Source of the DNA: CAZXEJ01 sp964639895
GTDB lineage: Bacteria; Desulfobacterota_D; UBA1144; Nemesobacterales; JADFKM01
Reading direction: 5' to 3'
DNA: 38,029 nucleotides
Assembly: GCA_964639895.1 (NCBI GenBank)
Contig: CAZXEJ010000021.1
Coordinates: 1-38,029 of the forward strand
The position numbers and the translations under genes are program-made. The notes below the pieces were generated by a model. The model worked only from the letters and a program-made list of their open reading frames with translations. It searched no databases and had not been told where the DNA came from. Shown here piece by piece: positions 1 to 6,486 of this stretch (positions are counted from its first letter, which is position 1; each line of letters opens with the position of its first letter).

Positions 1-644
1 GGGGGAAAGGGCTGGCCTCCGCGACGACCACAATAGGAAGGGCTTTGCGGAAAGAGTGGGCCGTGGGAGGGAAGAAAGGCAAGCAACCCAGCCTGGACGA
101 CCTCGGCAAAGCGTTGGGCAGGTTTGCCGAGGATCTCGAAACGGTCCGGACGGGTTCGTTGATGTTGGGACAGTCCAGCAGCCGTACCCTTTGCGATGCC
201 ATAGATGCCGCAAGGGGAACGGTGGAGGCCGTCATACCGCCGCTGTCGGACGTCCTGGATAGGATAAAGGAGCTCGTAAGCCCGTTGACAACGGATGCAA
301 GGCTCTCGGAAACCGAAGGCCTAAAGGCCCTCAAGTCACTCGCTCTCCTGTACTACGAGATGGGACGCTACGCCGAGGCCGCAAGCACCATCCGCGAGGC
401 CTACATAAACCAGTACGCCGATCCCAGCTCCGATTGCCCGGGAGACGAGGCCTTCTCGTGCCGACATCGGAAGGACGCCGAACAAGCGTGGTACGAAGCC
501 GACGAGCAAAAGGCGAAAGAGATCGCCCAGGTAAGAAACGACATCGGACATGCCGGCTACAGAAAGTCACCGATGCCTCCGCCCACGATCAAGAAGAAAA
601 TAAAGGAGCTCATCTGCAATCTCAAGTGCAAGGGAAACAAGTGA
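1..644 (+). CDS. TM1812/Csx1-type CRISPR-associated HEPN ribonuclease, 3' part
   Basis: This is the C-terminal part of a gene that begins before the window: the frame stays open from base 3 upstream of the first in-window start (TTG at 45), so the protein is truncated at its 5' end by the window edge. The visible part ends in a helical HEPN-like domain carrying RNDIGHAGY, an R-x4-H ribonuclease motif followed by the HAG(F/Y) typical of the TM1812/Csx2 branch of Csx1-like proteins. The N-terminal CARF domain expected to bind cyclic oligoadenylate must lie outside the window. Known role of the family: RNA cleavage switched on by the cyclic oligoadenylate made by Cas10 in type III CRISPR systems. 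The stop codon overlaps the start of csx3, so the two genes are translationally coupled. Family assignment rests on the HEPN motif, the helical context and the neighbour. Confidence 0.8.
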   Translation, partial: GKGLASATTTIGRALRKEWAVGGKKGKQPSLDDLGKALGRFAEDLETVRTGSLMLGQSSSRTLCDAIDAARGTVEAVIPPLSDVLDRIKELVSPLTTDARLSETEGLKALKSLALLYYEMGRYAEAASTIREAYINQYADPSSDCPGDEAFSCRHRKDAEQAWYEADEQKAKEIAQVRNDIGHAGYRKSPMPPPTIKKKIKELICNLKCKGNK

Positions 645-922
645 TGCCGGAATACGTCTTCTACCACATCGGGGTTGATGAACCCATAACGCCCGACGAA
701 CCGCTGCCTCCGCCGCCGCCCATCCCCCGGGGGTCGCTGGTGGTGGTGGAGGGACGCGCCCCCCTCTGGAGGTACGGGATAGCGTTGCATCGCCTGCACG
801 GCTCACCGGCCGCAGCGATAGCGTTCTTCGATCCCCGCCTCGGCGCCGTCGTCGTCGCTTCCCACAGCCCCAACTGGAGAGAAGGACAAGTGGTAGAAAT
901 CGAGGGCTCCAATGGAAAGTAA
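644..922 (+). CDS. csx3: Csx3/Crn3 cyclic oligoadenylate ring nuclease
   Basis: A 92-residue protein whose ATG overlaps the preceding stop codon (TGATG). It matches the Csx3 family: a short N-terminus with a proline run (residues 19-28), then VEGRAPLWRY, a histidine-bearing helix, and the signature FFDPRLGAVVVASHS at residues 61-75. Asp63, Arg65 and His74 fit the conserved active-site pattern. Csx3 (Crn3) proteins are Mn-dependent nucleases that degrade cyclic tetra-adenylate and so turn off the type III response. The coupling to a cyclic-oligoadenylate-activated HEPN nuclease supports a pair of activated effector and off-switch. The protein lacks the C-terminal AAA domain seen in some longer Csx3 proteins. 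No gene follows on this strand before the CRISPR repeats. Confidence 0.9.
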   Translation: MPEYVFYHIGVDEPITPDEPLPPPPPIPRGSLVVVEGRAPLWRYGIALHRLHGSPAAAIAFFDPRLGAVVVASHSPNWREGQVVEIEGSNGK

Positions 923-1509
923 TCGACCCTTGGTCTGGCCTCATTCCTGCAGACGCCGCGGCCGAGTATTTCAGCCCATCCCCAAAGACCGGCTCCGTCG
1001 GTAAGCGGGACCGGGCGGCTCAAGGGCGGTCCTACGACTAAGCAAGTAACGCCGTTCCCACACTACAGAGGGCCGGCAACACACCGAGGGAAACTCGCAC
1101 CCCTCCCCGGCGAGGACACCCTGGAGGGAAAGTAGGCACGGGGTGCGGGGAGCCACACCTGCAAATAGCTTCTACGAATTATCAAGGTCAGTGTACGGGC
1201 TCGCAATCGCGCTCTCACATCATCTCCCCACTTCTAAACCAACCGTACCGTCTCCACGGCGGCCGGGGAAGCCGTCCCGAAGCACAAGCGTTACTGCCGC
1301 GAGGCCGGGAAACCACCTCCACTCTTTCGAGGGGTTCGTTACTGCCCCGAGGCCAGCCCCACGAGTAACACTCGGCATCCCATGTATCCGGGCACAGAGC
1401 ACCTAGAACTCACCCTATTCTGCGATCGAGGCTCCAGCCGGCCCAGAGCGGCGTACTCACCGGTTGGTGATTTCGCCCCCATTTACGGCAGTAGCCTCTA
1501 TCAGGCGTA
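923..1509. other. Intergenic stretch between csx3 and the CRISPR repeats
   Basis: About 590 bases with no reading frame that resembles a protein. It contains an 18-base direct repeat with one mismatch (1289-1306 and 1337-1354) described separately. No further full copy of the CRISPR repeat was found here. Confidence 0.5.
1289..1354. repeat. Pair of 18-base direct repeats, period 48
   Basis: CGTTACTGCC-N-CGAGGCC occurs at 1289-1306 and 1337-1354 with a single mismatch. The unit is unrelated to the CRISPR repeat that starts about 150 bases further on. Its role is unknown, and chance or an old duplication is possible. Confidence 0.5.
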
Positions 1510-1629
1510 TCGCAATTCCCGGAGGGAATTAGAGATTCTTCCACGGGATGGTTAGACGTATCCGACATCCTTGAAGATATAGGTAAGGAAATAGTCGCAA
1601 TTCCCGGAGGGAATTAGAGATTCTTCCAC
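1510..1629. CRISPR. Minimal CRISPR array: two repeats, one spacer
   Basis: Two identical 35-base units lie at 1510-1544 and 1595-1629. If the base before each is counted (A at 1509, G at 1594), the unit is 36 bases with one mismatch at its first position. Each contains the inverted repeat AATTCCC-GGA-GGGAATT near one end and finishes with TTCTTCCAC on the + strand. The sequence between them (1545-1593/4) is about 49-50 bases, long for a spacer. The array sits about 270 bases beyond the end of cas2, a usual place for one. Direction of transcription cannot be settled: the hairpin position on the + strand resembles repeats that start with GTCGC, but the adaptation genes approach from the other side. 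Confidence 0.85.
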
Positions 1630-1900
1630 AGTACCCCGATTTTTCGCTGTAATTCCAGGGAGTTGACACACACTTTGCGAGAACCCCTCTTCCGCGAACC
1701 ACTTGAGGACCTCTCGGCCAACCTTCCCTTTACAACCTACCGTAACCACACAAAATTTTCCTGCGCGGATCCCCCGCCTTTCGTGCACGCCATCGATCCG
1801 CGATGAAATTCGTTATCAAAACGCCGGGTTGTCAAAGATCAGGCACCACCCGCCTGCCCCCCCCACACCATCTTAGGAAAATCATCCCGTCAAGTCAAGC
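1630..1900. other. Gap between CRISPR repeat and cas2; possible leader
   Basis: About 270 bases between the last repeat and the 3' end of cas2. A leader would be expected next to the array on one side, but this stretch is not clearly AT-rich and no convincing promoter was found on either strand. A short open frame on the - strand runs into the repeat and is not supported as a gene. Confidence 0.35.
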
Positions 1901-2179
1901 TCAAACTATAACGGTCATCCCGCCATGCGCCTCCCGGGTCCTACCCAATTTCCTCACCCTTCCATGGCACCGCGGGCACAGCTCCATCATCAATACGCTG
2001 TCCTCCTCGTGGTTTATTATCCGCTGCACCCGGTAGGCCAGCCTCATGAGATCGTCCACCTTGATCACGCATTCGAACACGCTCAACTGAACGGCAACGC
2101 CGTACCCCTCGAGCATCTTGAACAACCTGTTCCTTCTTTTGTCGTCACGGATGTCGTAGGCAACGAAGACGTTCTTCAC
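1901..2179 (-). CDS. cas2: CRISPR adaptation protein Cas2
   Basis: A 92-residue protein with the Cas2 ferredoxin-like fold signature: a first beta strand ending in VAYDIRDDKRRNRLF with Asp9 at the conserved position, followed by GYGVAVQLSVFEC and the RVQRIINHEEDSV segment. Cas2 forms the central dimer of the Cas1-Cas2 integration complex that inserts new spacers. The start is GTG at 2179, preceded by GAGG at a suitable distance inside the end of cas4-cas1. The gap to the cas4-cas1 stop is only 5 bases, so the genes form one operon. A Cys pair, CPRC, in the C-terminal third is seen in some Cas2 proteins. Length is normal for the family. Confidence 0.95.
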   Translation of the reverse strand: MKNVFVAYDIRDDKRRNRLFKMLEGYGVAVQLSVFECVIKVDDLMRLAYRVQRIINHEEDSVLMMELCPRCHGRVRKLGRTREAHGGMTVIV

Positions 2180-2184
2180 GGCGG

Positions 2185-3813
2185 TTACCTCATCTTGTAT
2201 GGTATGTATCGCGGCACGTCTCCGGCCACAACCTTGGCCAACAGCCGGGCCTGGATCTCGATCACCCGCCTGTAAGGGGCTCTATAGCCGAACACCGGAT
2301 GTATCACCTCGGTGTTGATCTTCTCCTCATAGGCGCGGAAAAAGGTCTCCCGCCCCTTTTCGTCTAGATAGACGCCACCGTACTTGGCAACGAAGTGGCC
2401 CCGGTCGATCATGGATTTGTTAACAAGTGCAACAACCAGAGAATCGACTATTACGGTCCGGAATTCCTCCATCAGGTCAAGGGCCAAGGCCGGTCTGCCG
2501 TATCGAGAGGAGTGGTAAAACCCTATGTATGGATCAAGGCCCGCGATGCTGAGGGCCGCCACCGCCTCACCGACGAGTAGGGTGTAGCCGAACCCGAGCA
2601 TTGCGTTCACCTCGTCGCGTGGGGGTCGCTTGGTCCTTTTGGTGAAATCAAACGGAGGCGACCCGCGCCGGAACAGTCTGCCGTAGGCGGCGAAGTAGGT
2701 CTTTGCGGCGGCGCCCTCTATACCCAGCAACTCGTCTCTGGTCGCGGCCGCAGCGGCACCCCGCACGAGCGCCTTCAGCCGGGCACATGCACGAGACGTC
2801 TCCAGGTCGCCGGACAGGCGATTGTGCCGCATGAGGAGGGAACGCATGTTTGCGATTTTCCCCGCCACGAAAAGCCTTGACAACCCCAGCGACCGACGCT
2901 CGTCGGAGGCTACCCCGTATTGAGACATCCTGAGCAGCGAGTTCTTGTTCTGCTCCGGCACGAACCTGCCTTCGAACCTGCCCTTACTGGAGATGTACAC
3001 TATCTCAACGTTCATGCGCAGCAGGAACCTCAGCGCCTGCGTGGATATGTTGACGTTGGCCGCTATGACCACCTGGCGCACGCTCAAGGCCGGCGCCTCG
3101 TAGAGGCGTTCTCCTCCTTTGGTCACGACGAGCCTGCCCCCACGCTTGCCTATGTAGGCGCCGTGCTCATCGACGTAGAGAACCACCCCTTCGGGCGCCC
3201 CCGCCACAATGCGCCGAATAGGCGGAGGGGGAGCCTCCTCCTTCATGACGGCCGTCTCGTAGGGCATGCACGCGGCCAGCAACGCGCAATCACGGCACCT
3301 ATCGTCGGCCACCGGCGGAGGCACCTCGCCGTGGTGGAGGATCTCGCGCGCCCTTTCAACCAGACGTAATGCGTAACGCCTGAGGGCGGCGTCGAAGACG
3401 ACCTTCCTCCGCGTCCTCGAAGCCGAGTAGTAGATGTAACCGTGCGTGACGGGGCGTCCCGTACTCTCCTCCAACACCATCGCCTGAAGACAGAGTTGCA
3501 CCGCGTGGTGTCGCGACTCCCCGGCACTTCCCCGCTTGTACTCGACAGGGTACAACACCCCGTCGTCGGCCTCCTCAACGGCGTCCAGTATGCCTACGAC
3601 GCCGAGCTTCTCCGACGACAACATCACCCGTCGCACTTGGAGGCCGTACCCGCGGGCAAGCCGCTCTCTCTCGTTTCTCCTCTCTTCTTGCAGCGAACCC
3701 TCGACCGTGTAGGCGTTCTCATCCTCCACCCTCTCGCAGGCCCGATAGTAGAAGTTCCTCTCGCAGTAGGCGAGCTCGGCCACCAGCGAGATGGGTATCA
3801 GTCGGTCCCACAT
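2185..3813 (-). CDS. cas4-cas1: Cas4-Cas1 fusion, CRISPR spacer acquisition nuclease-integrase
   Basis: A 542-residue fusion. The Cas4 part (about 1-185) shows the iron-sulfur cysteines Cys17 and Cys173/176/182 (CRDCALLAAC) and the RecB-type nuclease motifs GILDAVEE (Asp78) and PVEYKRG (Glu91, Lys93). A proline-rich linker (about 185-200) leads to Cas1, with the catalytic pattern Glu366 (GIEGAAAK), His434 (GFYHSSRYGRP) and the acidic cluster from Asp446 (DLMEEFR). Known role: Cas4 selects and trims prespacers by PAM and Cas1 with Cas2 integrates them. The ATG at 3813 is preceded by AGGAGG about 12 bases upstream and opens directly into the Cas4 fold. Frames further upstream are open but look like noncoding extension. 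The SAVED gene stops 7 bases upstream and cas2 starts 5 bases downstream, indicating a single operon. Confidence 0.95.
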   Translation of the reverse strand: MWDRLIPISLVAELAYCERNFYYRACERVEDENAYTVEGSLQEERRNERERLARGYGLQVRRVMLSSEKLGVVGILDAVEEADDGVLYPVEYKRGSAGESRHHAVQLCLQAMVLEESTGRPVTHGYIYYSASRTRRKVVFDAALRRYALRLVERAREILHHGEVPPPVADDRCRDCALLAACMPYETAVMKEEAPPPPIRRIVAGAPEGVVLYVDEHGAYIGKRGGRLVVTKGGERLYEAPALSVRQVVIAANVNISTQALRFLLRMNVEIVYISSKGRFEGRFVPEQNKNSLLRMSQYGVASDERRSLGLSRLFVAGKIANMRSLLMRHNRLSGDLETSRACARLKALVRGAAAAATRDELLGIEGAAAKTYFAAYGRLFRRGSPPFDFTKRTKRPPRDEVNAMLGFGYTLLVGEAVAALSIAGLDPYIGFYHSSRYGRPALALDLMEEFRTVIVDSLVVALVNKSMIDRGHFVAKYGGVYLDEKGRETFFRAYEEKINTEVIHPVFGYRAPYRRVIEIQARLLAKVVAGDVPRYIPYKMR

Positions 3814-3820
3814 TGGAACG

Positions 3821-4528
3821 CTACGCCTCCTCGCCCACGGGCCTGAGCGACTCTCTGGCGGGGGGAGGCAAGCGATGATAGCGTCCTCCCTCGAAGTGGT
3901 ACGGCACGATGTCGTAATGGGAGAGACCGAGGTGCTGACCCAGCTGCAGTGCAAGTGCCGAGGGGAGCGAGAAGAGCAGATGTATCCTGGGAGCCCGGTG
4001 TACGGCGTTGATTATCTTTATGAAGTAGGATATCTCGGCGGCCAGCCGTGGAAACCTCTGGACGGGAATCTGTCCCACGGTGGACAGCGTGTACTCGACG
4101 CTTCGCCCCAGTTGGATGGAGACGTCGTCGCCGATCTCCCTGGAAAATTCGAGTGCCACCACGACGTCTCGGTCATCGCCGACGTCGGCGATAAAGCCCT
4201 CGAGAGCGGCCGTATCACCGCCCTCGAGGTAGGAGGCGTAGGATGAAAGCAGTCGCTCACCCAGCTCGCCACCGAGTCGAACCCCCACTCCAACCGGAAC
4301 ATTCCCCGCATCACCATCCCCTACCGGCAAGGGGCGCCGAGGCTTGCCCCTCCGTGCGGCAGCCCTCAGCGCCTTGTCGAAGACAAGCCCGGCAATGCCT
4401 TCGAGCAGTGATGCGAACACCACCTCTATCATCCTTCGATAGAGTCTAACGGGTAAACGCCCCGCCTCCTCGGCACACAACGTTTCCACAATATTGAGGG
4501 CGGACGCCCCAGCCGGCTCCAACCACAC
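3821..4528 (-). CDS. Stand-alone SAVED-domain protein, CRISPR-linked
   Basis: A protein of about 235 residues whose C-terminal half matches SAVED domains, the cyclic oligonucleotide sensors of CBASS and some type III CRISPR effectors. Visible signals are the beta strand DVVVALEFSREI (121-132), the helix FPRLAAEISYFIKIINAV (159-176), the hallmark IHLLFSLPSALALQLG (182-197) and the closing VPYHFEGGRYHRLP. Most SAVED proteins carry a fused effector (nuclease, TIR, protease); here residues 1-110 are helical and show no effector motif that I recognise. The gene ends 7 bases before the cas4-cas1 start, so it appears to be the first gene of the adaptation operon. The start is uncertain: the GTG at 4528 has no good ribosome site, and ATG at Met33 is an alternative. 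Function in this context is unknown. Confidence 0.7.
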   Translation of the reverse strand: MWLEPAGASALNIVETLCAEEAGRLPVRLYRRMIEVVFASLLEGIAGLVFDKALRAAARRGKPRRPLPVGDGDAGNVPVGVGVRLGGELGERLLSSYASYLEGGDTAALEGFIADVGDDRDVVVALEFSREIGDDVSIQLGRSVEYTLSTVGQIPVQRFPRLAAEISYFIKIINAVHRAPRIHLLFSLPSALALQLGQHLGLSHYDIVPYHFEGGRYHRLPPPARESLRPVGEEA

Positions 4529-5006
4529 AGCAGGTGGGGCGCCGCAGCCGAAGGTGGCGGGGTTGCATCCCTCGCCCGCTACACCCCCTCTACATCCCCG
4601 GCCGCCGCAGCGGTCCCAAACCCGGCCTCAGCTCCCGAGGTAGGGGCCGGATCACAGCCGGCCGCAAAGCCCCGGCCAAGCGGTCCCGTACCTGGCGGTA
4701 GCAACCGTGATGCCCCCACCACTCGACCGGGGGCCCAGGCATAGGTGTGCCCGCCCCCGCCGTGAGAGGGCCTCACCTAAAGAAGGCGGGTGACACACCG
4801 GCACATGCCGGTCTCCCTCCGAGCCCACACAGGAACTCAAGGGGGTCACCTAAATCGGCCACGCACCGGAAAAACGGCGGCCACCCCCCGGCGCCGTGGC
4901 CGGCACGGATCACGTGAGAGCGAGCGCGTGGACGAGGGGGGGAAGCGGCCTGAGCGCGCCGTCTGCGGCCCCTCCATCGGGCGACGAACCGCGCGGGCGG
5001 GGAAGG
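4529..5006. other. Gap between SAVED gene and broken Cas02710 gene
   Basis: About 480 bases with no convincing reading frame. It contains a perfect inverted repeat CCGGCA-CA-TGCCGG near 4798-4811 and two copies of TCACCTAAA (near 4772 and 4847). It lies where an N-terminal effector domain of the SAVED protein would be expected, but no recognisable remnant was found. Confidence 0.4.
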
Positions 5007-6299
5007 TCAAAGCCTTAGTTTTTCGGGCAGCCTCGGGAACTCGAACCTAGCGACCAGGTCACACCAATCTGGGCAGTAGGAATCCATGAAGCTTCCTACA
5101 ACGTCGATGAACCTTTCGGCCGCCTTCTTCCCCACGGGATCGAAACCGTGGGCCAGGATGGAATTGTTCCTGGTGTTGTAGTACTTGGCCAGTGCCGAGT
5201 GCTTGTCGGCATACTCCGACATGAACCGTGTCCCTATCTTCTCTCCCAGCCGTGCCAGGAGCTCATAGCACTCGTAGAGACCGAGCTTCACACGTCCTCC
5301 GCTACTCTCTCCTGGACTTCTCCACGTATCTGGCCGTGATGTCCGCATCCACCTTGCCCTCGAGCGACGATACGTCTACATCCCCGCTGTCTATGTGGTG
5401 CCTCTCGAAGAGGCAGAGCTGGGCCAGATATTCGAGAGCCCTGTATGCACGTGCCACGGCGTCGTCGTACTTGGCTTCCTCCTTAAGGCGTTGGCAAAGA
5501 GGTCCGCCAATCTCTCCACGCAGTACAACCCGTCTTTGGTCGGTCCTTTCGTATCCTCCCGAATTCCACACTCGACGGCCAGCAGCGCCTTGTGGCGTGC
5601 CACCGCCTGACGAAGCCCGAAGGCCTCCAGCAAATCTCGGTACCGCCGCCCCAATTCCTTGAGCTTGCCAAAGCACTCGTCGAGCTCGAACCTGTCCCAG
5701 TGCATGTAGCTCTCCGCCAACAGGCGAAGGAAGGACAGCTTCTCCTTGAGTCGGGCATCCTCTATCCCTTCCATGAAATCATCCAACAGCAGGAGACACG
5801 CCTCATACTGGTAGGTGTTGAACAGCTCGGGCACCCTCCGCAACTTCATCTCCAAATAGAGGCGCGTGAAAGAGGGCATCACCGGAAACTCCGTGCCGGC
5901 CACGGGGTTGCCGTGCTCGTCCCTCTCGCCCGCCACGTAGCTCATCTGATCTATCTCGTTTGCCAGCCCCACGGCGAATAGCGCACACGACATGGGCTTG
6001 GTCCCGGAGGTGAAATCCGCCACCACCTCTTCGGCCCTGAACCCCTCGGAGAAAACCTCGTCCAGCACGCGGTCGTAGATCTCACACAGCTTGTCCACGC
6101 GGTTCTCCCAGCCGTGCTCCCGGAGCCTGTATCTCTCTTCATCCAACCCCAACACCTGGATAACCTTCTGGACCGTGTCCTTACTTCCGGGGGTGAAGAG
6201 AAACCATACGCGGTCGGGGTTCTGCACCCTTATCGAGCGAACTATGGCCTTATGGACCGTACCACCTTTGCCCACCGTAACCAGCATCGCCTTTGCCAT
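5007..6299 (-). pseudogene. Cas02710/TIGR02710-type CARF-HEPN protein, frame-disrupted
   Basis: Starting from ATG at 6299 (GGAGG just upstream), the protein opens with a CARF fold: MLVTVGKGGTVHKAI, then VADFTSGTKPMSCAL, the conserved (S/G)GTK ligand loop. A helical middle leads to the family motif NALRR, where the frame is lost at the AGG-AGG codons (5478-5483). The next segment, EAKYDDAVARAYRALEYLAQ, continues in the frame reached by a -1 shift. That frame stops at a TAG at 5302-5304, and the rest, KLGLYECYELL through RNNSILAHGFDPV (R-x6-H HEPN motif), continues in the third frame to 5007. All parts expected of a type III accessory ribonuclease are present but in three frames. This looks like a recent pseudogene; two sequencing errors, or recoding at the first site, cannot be excluded. 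Confidence 0.8.
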
Positions 6300-6390
6300 G
6301 ACCCACCTCCCCGTCGTCGACCGGGTCGGGCGCCCCGGGCCCGCTTCATGGTGAGAGGGAAACCACTCCGCACCCCGGCCCACAACTCTC

Positions 6391-6419
6391 AATATTGCAG
6401 AAACATTGCCCTTTCTCAA
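6391..6419 (-). promoter_or_regulatory. Candidate sigma-70 promoter for the Cas02710-type gene
   Basis: On the - strand TTGAGA (6419-6414), a 17-base spacer and AATATT (6396-6391) give a plausible -35/-10 pair. The predicted transcript would start about 85 bases before the ATG at 6299. Seen by eye only. Confidence 0.35.
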
Positions 6420-6486
6420 CCCCCTCCGGAACCGTTCTACACTAGTGGACACAACGCTCACACGGACGCAGGAAGGAGGAAGAGAG

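Noticed and set aside
1201..1231. Degenerate third CRISPR repeat (TCGCAAT...CCAC)
   Set aside because: Only the ends agree, the length differs and the central hairpin is missing.
1552..1788. Open frame on the - strand running through the CRISPR spacer and repeat
   Set aside because: It uses the repeat as coding sequence, has no ribosome site and no family resemblance.
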